A stretch of 13,080 bases of DNA from Anaerolineales bacterium. Lineage in GTDB: Bacteria; Chloroflexota; Anaerolineae; UBA7937. Shown in pieces: positions 1 to 7,297 of the stretch. The translations under genes and the position numbers were made by a program. Under the pieces are notes generated by a model. The model saw nothing but the letters and a program-made list of their open reading frames with translations. It did not search any database and was not told where the DNA came from. How positions within the stretch are numbered: the stretch's first letter is position 1; each line of letters begins with the position of its first letter. Location: the NCBI GenBank assembly GCA_030593425.1, contig JAUVHF010000030.1, forward strand, positions 1-13,080, read 5' to 3'.

Positions 1-822
1 CTGACGCCCCGCTCTGGAATGAAGGAGATTACGGCTTCCGGGGTGTATCAAACCCACCGTGTTCTTGAGAGCCATAGTGTAGCCAGCGATGAAATGGGTC
101 TTGGTGACGGGCAGAGTGATCATGTAATCCACCTCTTGGGGGAGGGCAGAGAACTCGAAACCGCCAGGCCAGTTCTCGGCCCCAGGGGGATCGACCCCTA
201 CCCATTCGTAACCCTCCAAGGGCATAACCTCGGCCCCAGCCTCGATAGCTGCTTGATGGATGCCCACCTTCTTCATGGCGGGAAGGGTATCATAGGCTGG
301 ATTCGAGCGGTCAGCCACTATGGTCCGCCTAGGCCCATACTCCTTCACCAACTCCACCACCGCCCTCACCACCTCTGGGTTGGTAGTGCCCGGGTAGGGG
401 TCATCGGAGTTAACGTTGGGCTTGATAAGCACCGTGGCCCCAGAAGATAGCCCGGTGAACCCCCCAGCCAACTCCACCGCCCGTCTCACCATCTGGGCTA
501 CCCCTTCCCCGCGCACAAGGGCCACAGTAACAAGAGATGGCCCAGGGGTAGGGGTAGGTTCTGGGGCAGGCGTTGCCATGGGCTCCGCGGTTGGTGTATC
601 AGTCGGCTCAGGAGTCGGCGTTGCGGTGGTCTTTGGTGTCGGTGTAGGCTCAGGGGCGGAAGTAGCGATCGGGCTGGAGGTCGGTGTGGTGATGGGGCTA
701 GGTGTAAGAGGCTGTTCTGCCTCCTCCAACCCCAGGCGACACCTCACACTAGCCAGGCTTAGACCTAAGAGAGCGATTGTTTGAGTTATGAAATTGCGTC
801 GTGAGATATGATGGTTCCCCAT
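1..822 (-). CDS. DUF362 domain protein with Tat signal, partial (C-terminus beyond left edge)
   Basis: The reading frame is open from ATG at 822 to the window edge, giving 274 residues with no stop. Residues 6-11 (SRRNFI) form a near-perfect twin-arginine motif, followed by a hydrophobic stretch (about 15-26), so the protein is probably exported folded by the Tat pathway. Cys28 does not sit in a good lipobox. Residues 39-94 are a Thr/Pro/Glu-rich linker. The globular part from about residue 97 matches DUF362 (PF04015): VLIKPNVN at 131-138, then LPVTKTH at 237-243 and MALKN at 250-254. The family's biochemical function is not settled; some members carry ferredoxin domains, but any such domain would lie outside this window. 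The start is 15 bp after the upstream GT2 stop, with AAAGGG just before it, so it is probably the last visible gene of the rfbD-GT2 operon. The family call is firm; function is unknown. Confidence 0.88.
   Translation of the reverse strand, partial: MGNHHISRRNFITQTIALLGLSLASVRCRLGLEEAEQPLTPSPITTPTSSPIATSAPEPTPTPKTTATPTPEPTDTPTAEPMATPAPEPTPTPGPSLVTVALVRGEGVAQMVRRAVELAGGFTGLSSGATVLIKPNVNSDDPYPGTTNPEVVRAVVELVKEYGPRRTIVADRSNPAYDTLPAMKKVGIHQAAIEAGAEVMPLEGYEWVGVDPPGAENWPGGFEFSALPQEVDYMITLPVTKTHFIAGYTMALKNTVGLIHPGSRNLLHSRAGRQ
541..708 (-). repeat. Low-complexity Thr/Pro/Glu-coding stretch in the DUF362 gene
   Basis: This stretch encodes residues 39-94 of the DUF362 protein, built from degenerate TPTP, TPEPT and APEPTPTP units. 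It probably forms an extended linker between the Tat signal/membrane side and the folded domain. Such linkers are common in exported proteins of Chloroflexota. On the opposite strand the same DNA reads as a Gly/Val repeat, which is only a mirror of the linker. Confidence 0.8.
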
Positions 823-837
823 CTCAACCCTTTCCCT

Positions 838-1851
838 CTATCGCTCCAATATCAAAGATGATGAGGCCAGAAGTTCATACTCCAAAACCTCTTCCAAGTA
901 TCCATCGGACACCCGGCGAGTAGATTGCACCACTCTCCGCTTTTTCAGCATTCGGGGCCAGGTTAAGAGTCCCACTATCTGCCCCCAGAGCCTCGCCCTG
1001 GCCGCCTCCCCTCGCCAGGCTTTCAGGGCTTCCCAGGCGATGCGCAGTTGTGCCCCCAGAATGCGCGGCCAATGCCTAACCAGGAGGGAGGTGGGGTAAT
1101 CTTTAACCATGAGGTAAAGGAAATTGCGCCCCACGTAATAACTAGCCAGGGCTCCCCCTCCCGTAGCGCTGAGACGATGGTAAGCCAGGGCAGTGGGTAC
1201 GTAGATGCATCGATAGCCAGCCAACTGCGCGCGCCAAGCCAGGTCCACATCCTCACAGTAACTGACAAACTCCTCGTCTAAGACCTGGGGGCCTTCATCG
1301 GTCGGTAAGGCGATGGCATCCAGCATAGAGCGACGGAAGAGGGATGCCGCCCCTCCAGGCCCAAAAACCCACTCCTCTTCATCGAACTGCCCTTCGTCTT
1401 TCTGCCAAACCCCTCTGTTCCCCGGCACCCCATCGAGGCTATAAACGTCTCCTGCGGCGTTGATCACCTCTCGCCGATGGAAAAGCAGCAGTTTAGGCGC
1501 GGCCATGCCAGCCTCGGGATGTCGCCCTAGAGCGCCTACCAACTCCTCCAGCCACCGCGAGTCCGCTTCCACGTCGTTATTGAAGAGGGCCACCAGTTCC
1601 CCCCTTGTGGCCCGAATGCCGATGTTGACCGCCTTGGCGAAACCGAGGTTGGCTTCTAAGGCTACCACCTGCACCCAAGGGTAATCCCCTTGCAGGATGG
1701 CCAACGAGTCATCGGTGGAGCCGTTATCCACCAGAATCACCTCGAAGTGGGGGTAACTCTGCCCTAAAAGCGAGTTTAGGCAAGTTGGGAGATAGTCTGC
1801 TTTATTCCAATGGGGGATGACGATACTGGCCGAGGGATTTATACTAACCAT
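838..1851 (-). CDS. Glycosyltransferase family 2, rhamnosyltransferase-like
   Basis: This is a cytoplasmic or membrane-associated GT-A enzyme that transfers a sugar from a nucleotide donor to a growing glycan. Numbered from the ATG at 1851 (337 residues), it has the GT2 N-terminus ASIVIPHWNK (8-17), the nucleotide-binding VDNGSTDDS (41-49), the metal-binding NNDVEAD (91-97) and the CEDVDLAWR acceptor/catalytic motif (199-207). These are typical of WbbL-like rhamnosyltransferases. There is no long membrane segment. The ATG start overlaps the rfbD stop by 8 bp, suggesting translational coupling. A TTG at 1875 with AGAGG six bases upstream would add 8 residues and is a real alternative. The neighbouring dTDP-rhamnose gene makes dTDP-rhamnose a likely donor, but donor specificity is inference. 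Confidence 0.92.
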   Translation of the reverse strand: MVSINPSASIVIPHWNKADYLPTCLNSLLGQSYPHFEVILVDNGSTDDSLAILQGDYPWVQVVALEANLGFAKAVNIGIRATRGELVALFNNDVEADSRWLEELVGALGRHPEAGMAAPKLLLFHRREVINAAGDVYSLDGVPGNRGVWQKDEGQFDEEEWVFGPGGAASLFRRSMLDAIALPTDEGPQVLDEEFVSYCEDVDLAWRAQLAGYRCIYVPTALAYHRLSATGGGALASYYVGRNFLYLMVKDYPTSLLVRHWPRILGAQLRIAWEALKAWRGEAARARLWGQIVGLLTWPRMLKKRRVVQSTRRVSDGYLEEVLEYELLASSSLILER

Positions 1852-2677
1852 CGCTCCGTTCCTGGAAGTAGGCAACCAGAGCCTCTTGCCAAGGCCGCAA
1901 CCGGATCCCCAACTTAGCAGCCCGGACGTTGGCCAAAACAGCGTGGGGCGGCGGCTTAGCCAGCCGGGGGTAACTTTCCGCCGGATACAATGGGAGCTCC
2001 CCCCTTCCCCCCAGATCCAATATCGCTCTTACGAACTCATACCGGGAGCAACTCCCCTCATTGGTCAGATGATAGATGCCATATCGGGGATGTCCAAGCA
2101 AGCGGGATATGCCCTCCGCCAGATCACGGGTGTAGGTAGGGGAACCCACTTCTGTAACTACGTAGTGAAGTTCGGGGCGCTCCTCAGCCAGTTGTAGCAC
2201 CTTCTCCACGAAGTTCCTGCCCCTGGGGCCATATAACCAAGCGGTGCGCACGATGTAGTGATGTCGCAAGAGTTCTTGAACGTGCCTCTCCCCTTCCAGT
2301 TTGGAGGCCCCGTAGATATTGATGGGGTTGGGCTCGTCGCTCTCCAGGTACGGTTCATCATTTGTGCCCTCGAAGACGTAATCGGTGCTGACGTAAACCA
2401 TAGTCGCGTTGCAGCGCTGGCAAGCCCGGGCCACCTTCTTCGCCCCCTGACCATTTACTGAGAAGGCAGCATCTGGATCCCTCTCGCAGCCATCCACATC
2501 GGTCATGGCTGCGGCATGGATGACCAAATCGGGAGCCCATCGGACAAGGAAGGAGATCGTCTCCTCGCTGGTGATGTCCCATTGGGGCAAATCCAAGAGG
2601 AGCATCTCCTGATGAGCAAAAACTTGTCGTAGGCTTCTACCTAACTGTCCCTCGGCTCCGGTGATGGCTAGGCGCAT
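1844..2677 (-). CDS. rfbD: dTDP-4-dehydrorhamnose reductase
   Basis: This cytoplasmic SDR enzyme performs the last step of dTDP-L-rhamnose synthesis, the NAD(P)H-dependent reduction of dTDP-4-dehydrorhamnose. Its 277 residues are close to the usual family length. The nucleotide-binding motif GAEGQLG lies at 7-13, VIHAAAMTDVD at 52-62, STDYVF at 97-102, and the catalytic Y122xxxK126 in YGASK. RTAWLYGP near 144-151 and VGSPTYTRDLA in the C-terminal part are also typical of RfbD/RmlD. The ATG at 2677 has GAGGG four bases upstream and a good promoter about 45 bp upstream. It leads a tight operon with the GT2 gene, which overlaps its end. The partner genes rfbA, rfbB and rfbC are not in this window. 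Confidence 0.95.
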   Translation of the reverse strand: MRLAITGAEGQLGRSLRQVFAHQEMLLLDLPQWDITSEETISFLVRWAPDLVIHAAAMTDVDGCERDPDAAFSVNGQGAKKVARACQRCNATMVYVSTDYVFEGTNDEPYLESDEPNPINIYGASKLEGERHVQELLRHHYIVRTAWLYGPRGRNFVEKVLQLAEERPELHYVVTEVGSPTYTRDLAEGISRLLGHPRYGIYHLTNEGSCSRYEFVRAILDLGGRGELPLYPAESYPRLAKPPPHAVLANVRAAKLGIRLRPWQEALVAYFQERSDG

Positions 2678-2719
2678 TCAACCCTCGTGGCTTTTTGCCC
2701 TGCAAACGATCCATAGCCA

Positions 2720-2749
2720 ATTATAACCGTTTTCCATCCTAGGAGGCAA
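2720..2749 (-). promoter_or_regulatory. Sigma70-type promoter for rfbD operon
   Basis: On the minus strand a perfect -10 box TATAAT (2725-2720) is preceded, 18 bases away, by TTGCCT (2749-2744; four of six matches to TTGACA). The predicted transcript would start near 2713, leaving a leader of about 36 bases before the rfbD ATG. It is the only strong candidate in the gap and points the right way. Confidence 0.65.
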
Positions 2750-2791
2750 TGAGTTGTGTGGCCTCCATCATCGCCTGGAGACAACACAGGT

Positions 2792-2859
2792 AAAGGTGAA
2801 AAGATAAGACCTCCGCCAGTGCCTGACCACACTCCCCTGGCGTCCGCTCACATCGGAGG
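2792..2859 (-). terminator. Possible rho-independent terminator after the phosphodiesterase/AglD-like operon
   Basis: Downstream of the stop at 2880, the minus strand has nested inverted repeats. CGCCAG (2842-2837) pairs with CTGGCG (2819-2814), and CCTCCG (2859-2854) could alternatively pair with CGGAGG (2815-2810). A T-rich run (TCTTATCTTTT) follows directly. The inner loop is long, so the hairpin is not ideal. Its place between the end of one operon and the promoter of the next supports it. Confidence 0.4.
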
Positions 2860-2879
2860 CGAGAATGGGAATGAGGGGA

Positions 2880-3869
2880 TCAGTCTTGGGGGTTGGAGGT
2901 ATCGTAAGCCTCCCGCCTCAGGCTCCTCAAGCCGAAGCCCTCCTTGCTAAAGAGGAGGTAACCCCAGACTATGGGCAGGAGACGCACTGCTCGCAGGAGG
3001 ATGACGAAGGCTAAAGCCGGGCCGCTATCCACAGAGAGGATGGCCAGAGAACTAACACCAAAGAACTCCAAGGTCCCCATCCCTCCAGGTGTGAGGATGA
3101 AAGCCCCCAAGGCGACAAGCACCATAGGGAGGATATAGGCTTGGGGGGGCAAGGTGATGCCGGCCCCCAACCCGACGAAATAGAAACTGATCACTAGAAG
3201 GGTCCACATGGGAAAGCCCAAAAGAAAAGCCACCGCGGCCTCCCCTCGCCGTTCCAGAGCCCTCAATCCGTCAACGAAGGAGTTAAAGAGCCTGGCCATA
3301 GCCTGGGCCCAAACGGGGGAGAGACGGCCCAAGAGGGAGGTTAAGAGGTCAACGGCTCTTCGATTCCGATAGAGAAGAAGAGCCACCAGGGCTAGGCCCA
3401 AAGCCAATATGAGAGTGGCCACCAAACCTACTTGGCCCACCCAAGTAGGCAAGGGTATCAGCCAGAGGAGGAGCAAGAGAGAGAAGCAGAGCACCGAGAC
3501 ATCCATTATCTTCTCGATCACTATGGTGCCCAATATGGCGCTCTTGCTCAGATCCTCCCTCTGTCCTAAGACCAAGGCACGCAAAAGTTCCCCGGAGTTG
3601 GCGATAAGTACCTGATTCCCAAAGTAACCCACTAAGACCGCGGAGAAGATCGGCTCCCGGCTCGCCCTTCCAGCGGAACCCAAAAGATAGCTCCAACGCA
3701 CCGCTTTGAGAGCCAGGAAGAGCGTCAAGAAGAGAGCGGCAGGCACCAGATAGCCGTAACTAGCCGACTTGAGAGTTGCCACCGTGGCTCGGAGGTCTAC
3801 CTTGACCAAGACCAAGAGAAGAAGAACGAGGCCCACGCCTAACCCTAATAGAAGTCGCCTTCTATTCAA
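2880..3869 (-). CDS. AglD/LPG-synthase-TM family integral membrane protein (UPF0104)
   Basis: A 329-residue polytopic membrane protein with about eight hydrophobic segments, the first at about residues 7-22. It fits the lysylphosphatidylglycerol synthase TM-region family (PF03706): the VIEKIMDV motif in the middle and the glycine-rich GGMGTLEFFG near the end are typical. There is no MprF-type aminoacyl-transfer domain, so lysyl-lipid synthesis is not supported. Stand-alone members include archaeal AglD and are often linked to glycolipid or lipid-linked-sugar steps. Translation most likely starts at TTG (3869) with AGAGG six bases upstream; a later GTG would cut the first membrane segment. The gene lies 37 bp after the two phosphodiesterases and is probably co-transcribed, which suggests a joint membrane-glycolipid role. 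The exact reaction is unknown. Confidence 0.88.
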   Translation of the reverse strand: MNRRRLLLGLGVGLVLLLLVLVKVDLRATVATLKSASYGYLVPAALFLTLFLALKAVRWSYLLGSAGRASREPIFSAVLVGYFGNQVLIANSGELLRALVLGQREDLSKSAILGTIVIEKIMDVSVLCFSLLLLLWLIPLPTWVGQVGLVATLILALGLALVALLLYRNRRAVDLLTSLLGRLSPVWAQAMARLFNSFVDGLRALERRGEAAVAFLLGFPMWTLLVISFYFVGLGAGITLPPQAYILPMVLVALGAFILTPGGMGTLEFFGVSSLAILSVDSGPALAFVILLRAVRLLPIVWGYLLFSKEGFGLRSLRREAYDTSNPQD

Positions 3870-3906
3870 CCGATACCTCTCCCACAGGGATCCTTGACGG
3901 ACAACC

Positions 3907-5565
3907 CTAGGCTACGTAGCCAAAACCCTTCAGTCGCTCTCGAACCTCTTCTTCCTCCTGGGGGGAATATACATCTCGACCTGGTTCTCGGTCGGAGCCC
4001 AGATCGCTGAAAAGAGGCGGGTTCTGGGAGACGAATTCCGGCTTCAGCACCTCGGTGAGCACTTGACCGTCCATATCGACGGGGATGGGAATCCCCATGA
4101 GGTAGAGGACGGTAGGTGCTAGGTCGATGATGCGGGCCCCCTCTATGGTTTCACCCCGCTTAACCTTCTCCCCCCAAAGGATGATCATCCCTTGGGGACG
4201 ATGATGGCCGGAGAGGCCGAAGATGGGCTCCACCAAACGGTGGGAGCCGAAGTCGGCATGGCCGAAAGCCATGTACTCATACCGTCGCGGTACGAGGATG
4301 ATGTCTGGCATCCTCTCCAGATAGTCTCCAAAGTAGAGTTCCTCGCGACGGTAGGCGCGTTCCACGATCGGCTCCCCGCTATGGGGATCGCGGATCTCCA
4401 GCGCCTTTTCGATGATCTCCTCTCTCAGCCCCTCGTACTCCTCCGGCTGGACGATGCCCTGAGGACGGCGGCCAGCCAGATTTATATATATCTGTCCAAA
4501 ACTCCCCACAGCGAAAGCCTTGGTCTGGGACCAATCTACATCAGCGAAGGAGAGAAATAGCCGTTTCATCAGGCCCCCTCCCCTCTGGAAGCGAAACCAA
4601 CGACGAAGGAACCCTAGACGCAAGGTCTTGGCTATCCGGAAGGCGTTGAGAGGCGTGAAGCCCGCTTTGAACATCAGGTATTTCGTTAAGGCAAAAGGAT
4701 CCCTCTTCAACCTTAGTAGGCCCATTTTCTCAAGCCAGGTGTTCACCAAGAAGAAGTTGTGGGTGGGGCCAAAACCATGATCCGACATGACCACCACTGT
4801 GACATCTTCGTTCACCTGAGCCAGGATCCGCCTCACGCAGTCGTCCAACCTCTCATAGAAGCCTATTATCTTCTCCCCATAGGCTTGGGCTGCGACGGGG
4901 TCGTGCTGAGGGTGGCTCTTGTCCAGGAGCCGCCACACCTCATGCTGCATCATATCCAGGCTCCAAAAGACGCAAGAGAAGAGATCCCAAGGCTTCCCCA
5001 TCAGGTAAACCACCGCCTCGGTTCTCTTCTCTATATCGGCGATCATATCCTCTATGAACTTATCGGTGGAGGCCGTAGAGCGGTACTTCTCGCTGGGCAG
5101 GAGTTGAAAGCCTCCCAGTTTCTCATCCAGTTCCTGCCGCAGGGAAGGAGGGTAGGTGTAATCGCTCTTGGAACTGGGGGTGAGGAAACCGGAGATCATG
5201 AAACCGTTGACCTCTTCAGGGGGATAGGTGACCGGGACCCCCACCACTCCCACTTGGCCCCCGGCTTCGCTGATCAGGTTCCAGAGGGCTTTGGAACCCC
5301 GCTTCTTAGAACTGACTATGGTGACCCGGTATCCATTCTCTTCCGGGTGAACGAAATCCACCACTCCGTGTTTGCCGGGGTTCTTACCGGTGGCGAAAGA
5401 GGCCCAGGCGGCGGAACTGATAGGGGGCGATGTGCTCTCCAAGGTCCCCGAGACCCCCTCCTCGATGAGGCGAGCGAGAGTGGGGAGCCGCCCCATCTCT
5501 ATCCAAGGAGCCAAGAGATCGAAGGTGGCCCCATCAAGCCCGATAACTAGAACCTTTCTCATCAT
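3907..5565 (-). CDS. Type I phosphodiesterase/nucleotide pyrophosphatase, alkaline-phosphatase superfamily (copy 1)
   Basis: A 552-residue metal-dependent hydrolase of the PF01663 family that should cleave a phosphodiester or phosphate bond; the substrate is unknown. All expected two-metal ligands are visible: D11 in GLDG, nucleophile S50 in TSPPIS (45-50), D204 and H208 in DMMQH, D262-H263 in MSDHG, and H454 in SGHH. The nucleophile is Ser, where Thr is also common in this family. TGKNPGKHG (59-67) is a family signature. The last residues (RLKGFGY, 544-550) match a tail also present in copy 2. There is no signal peptide or membrane segment, so it is probably cytoplasmic or peripheral. The start ATG is 3 bp after the copy 2 stop, with no strong ribosome binding site, so translation is probably coupled. 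A second ATG lies one codon further in. Confidence 0.93.
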   Translation of the reverse strand: MMRKVLVIGLDGATFDLLAPWIEMGRLPTLARLIEEGVSGTLESTSPPISSAAWASFATGKNPGKHGVVDFVHPEENGYRVTIVSSKKRGSKALWNLISEAGGQVGVVGVPVTYPPEEVNGFMISGFLTPSSKSDYTYPPSLRQELDEKLGGFQLLPSEKYRSTASTDKFIEDMIADIEKRTEAVVYLMGKPWDLFSCVFWSLDMMQHEVWRLLDKSHPQHDPVAAQAYGEKIIGFYERLDDCVRRILAQVNEDVTVVVMSDHGFGPTHNFFLVNTWLEKMGLLRLKRDPFALTKYLMFKAGFTPLNAFRIAKTLRLGFLRRWFRFQRGGGLMKRLFLSFADVDWSQTKAFAVGSFGQIYINLAGRRPQGIVQPEEYEGLREEIIEKALEIRDPHSGEPIVERAYRREELYFGDYLERMPDIILVPRRYEYMAFGHADFGSHRLVEPIFGLSGHHRPQGMIILWGEKVKRGETIEGARIIDLAPTVLYLMGIPIPVDMDGQVLTEVLKPEFVSQNPPLFSDLGSDREPGRDVYSPQEEEEVRERLKGFGYVA

Positions 5566-5568
5566 AGA

Positions 5569-7230
5569 TCAGCCCAGGTAGCCCAAACCCTTCAGCCGCT
5601 CCTGGATCTCCCTCTCCCCTTCCTCGGTGTAGCCGGTCTCTTTTGACCCCGTGGAGGAACCCACCTCGCTATAGGCCAGGGGCATAGCATGCACATACTC
5701 CTCTTGGAAAGCCTCTCGCAAAGGTCTCCCATCCATATCTTGAGGTATCGGCAGCCCCAGAACGTAAAGTATGGTAGGCGCTAGATCCACGATGTTCGCC
5801 CCCTCCATCCTAGCCCCTTTCCTCACCGGTTTCCCTTTCATCATAAGCATCCCCTGGTCACGGTGCATCCCGGAGTAACGGTAGACGGTATCCACCGTAA
5901 TGTTAGAGCCGAAATCGGCCAGCCCGAAGAAGATATTCCCTGCGTCTTTGGGACACAAGATGAGATCAGGAGCCCGATCCAGGTGGGGGCCATGATAGAG
6001 TTCCTCCCTCCGCATGATTTGGCCGATGAGGGGCTCGCCAGTCTGGGGATCGACAAATTCTCTGGCCAATCGAACTATCTCCTCTCGGACAGCCTCGTAC
6101 TCCTCTAGAGGCACCGCTCCTTCCGGCTCCCTCCCCTTCAGGTTAATGTATATCGAGCCCAAGTGTCTCCCAAAGGAATAGGCCTTAGAACGGGACCAAT
6201 CGACGTCCAAGAAGGATAGGAAGACCAACTTCATAAGGTAATCCATGGAGTAGAGACCCTTATATTCGACATGCTTAGCCAAGCCCAACCGGTCGGCTAT
6301 CTTATGTACATTCCGTAGAGTGAAGCCGGCCCGGAAGAGCCCCTTCTTGAGCCAGCGGAAAGGGTCGCCCTTCAACTTCAAAAGCCCTTTGCGCAGGAGC
6401 CAGTTATTCAAGACAATGAAGTTATGGGCTGGCCCCATACCGTGGTCGGACATAATGAAGACCAATGTATCATCGTCCACACGAGAGAGGAGCTCCCCGA
6501 TAGCCTTATCCACTCTTTGGAAGTACCGCTTTACGGGGGCGCTCTTATCCTCACCCCTGTCCCCAGCCCGCCAGGGGTGGGCAGGATCCAGGTAATGCCA
6601 CATCTGGTGCAGGACTCTATCGGTATCGAAGAAGACGGTCACGAAGAGATCCCACGGGTACCTCTCCATAAGATAGAGGTTGGTCCTAGTGCGAAGGTCC
6701 AACAGATCGTCGCAAGCCTTAAGGAACCCCTCTTTCCTCTCCTCGGCGAAGGTTTCGACAGGGTAGATCCGATAGTATCCGATCTCCTTCTTCAACTCCT
6801 CATAGAGTTCCGGTGGATAGATGAAATCTCGGGCGCTATAAGGGGTCATCCAACCGGCTATGAGGAAGCCGTTCACCTCCTCCACCGGGTAAGACATAGG
6901 GACATTCACGACCCCTACCCTTTTCCCCTCCTCGCTGAGGAGCCTCCAAAGGCTTTTCCCATCTCGCCGGTTGGCATTCACCGGGGGGAAGATGTAGCCA
7001 CCCTCGCGGCGGTAGAGGAAGTCATAGATGCCCGTCTTCCCCGGATTCTTGCCGGTCATGAAGGAAGACCAAGAAGGCCCTGAAGTGGGAGGTACCGTAG
7101 ATTTAAGAAGCCCGGTTGCCCCTCCTTCTATCACCTGTTGAAAGGTGGGAAGCAACCCCTCCTTCGCCCACCCCTCGATGAGGCTAAGAGGAACTCCATC
7201 TAATCCGATCACTACCACCTTGTTAATCAT
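5569..7230 (-). CDS. Type I phosphodiesterase/nucleotide pyrophosphatase, alkaline-phosphatase superfamily (copy 2)
   Basis: This 553-residue paralogue of the next gene downstream was evidently produced by tandem duplication: the catalytic residues sit at the same positions. They are D11 in GLDG, S50 in TVPPTS (45-50), D204 and H208 in DRVLH, D262-H263 in MSDHG and H456 in SGMHRDQ. TGKNPGKTG (59-67) has Thr where copy 1 has His, and PAHN follows MSDHGMG where copy 1 has PTHN. The C-terminus carries ERLKGLGY. No signal peptide is visible. ATG at 7230 has AAGGAAG five bases upstream and lies about 29 bp after the predicted transcription start of a strong promoter, so it leads the operon. The role may be hydrolysis of a phospho-glycan, nucleotide-sugar or lipid-phosphate intermediate; this is inferred only from the neighbours. 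Confidence 0.93.
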   Translation of the reverse strand: MINKVVVIGLDGVPLSLIEGWAKEGLLPTFQQVIEGGATGLLKSTVPPTSGPSWSSFMTGKNPGKTGIYDFLYRREGGYIFPPVNANRRDGKSLWRLLSEEGKRVGVVNVPMSYPVEEVNGFLIAGWMTPYSARDFIYPPELYEELKKEIGYYRIYPVETFAEERKEGFLKACDDLLDLRTRTNLYLMERYPWDLFVTVFFDTDRVLHQMWHYLDPAHPWRAGDRGEDKSAPVKRYFQRVDKAIGELLSRVDDDTLVFIMSDHGMGPAHNFIVLNNWLLRKGLLKLKGDPFRWLKKGLFRAGFTLRNVHKIADRLGLAKHVEYKGLYSMDYLMKLVFLSFLDVDWSRSKAYSFGRHLGSIYINLKGREPEGAVPLEEYEAVREEIVRLAREFVDPQTGEPLIGQIMRREELYHGPHLDRAPDLILCPKDAGNIFFGLADFGSNITVDTVYRYSGMHRDQGMLMMKGKPVRKGARMEGANIVDLAPTILYVLGLPIPQDMDGRPLREAFQEEYVHAMPLAYSEVGSSTGSKETGYTEEGEREIQERLKGLGYLG

Positions 7231-7265
7231 CGACGCTTCCTTGCTCAGTGTGATAACAATAACTC

Positions 7266-7294
7266 ATTATATCCCACCTATCCCCGCCAGACAA
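7266..7294 (-). promoter_or_regulatory. Sigma70-type promoter for the phosphodiesterase operon
   Basis: On the minus strand TTGTCT (7294-7289) and a perfect TATAAT (7271-7266) are separated by exactly 17 bases. The predicted start is near 7259, giving a leader of about 29 bases that contains the AAGGAAG ribosome binding site. The promoter fills the 67-bp gap after the GT39 stop. I see no terminator in that gap, so read-through from upstream is possible. Confidence 0.68.
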
Positions 7295-7297
7295 CTT

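Noticed and set aside
541..708. Repeated short units that could suggest a CRISPR or satellite array
   Set aside because: The units are degenerate, keep codon phase and encode a TP-rich linker; there is no repeat-spacer pattern.
416..784. Plus-strand frame with Gly/Val repeats
   Set aside because: It mirrors the Thr/Pro/Glu linker of the DUF362 gene on the other strand and matches no family.
2880..3869. Annotation as lysylphosphatidylglycerol synthase (MprF)
   Set aside because: Only the membrane region is present; the cytoplasmic aminoacyl-transfer domain is absent.
4759..5550. Long plus-strand open frame of about 263 codons
   Set aside because: It lies fully antisense to phosphodiesterase copy 1, where every catalytic motif is intact; no family features or ribosome binding site are seen.
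6424..7083. Plus-strand open frame of about 219 codons
   Set aside because: It is antisense to phosphodiesterase copy 2, a by-product of the codon bias of the real gene.
7231..7260. Tandem GTTAT units downstream of the phosphodiesterase promoter as an operator
   Set aside because: Two short copies only, with no symmetry; chance is a sufficient explanation.
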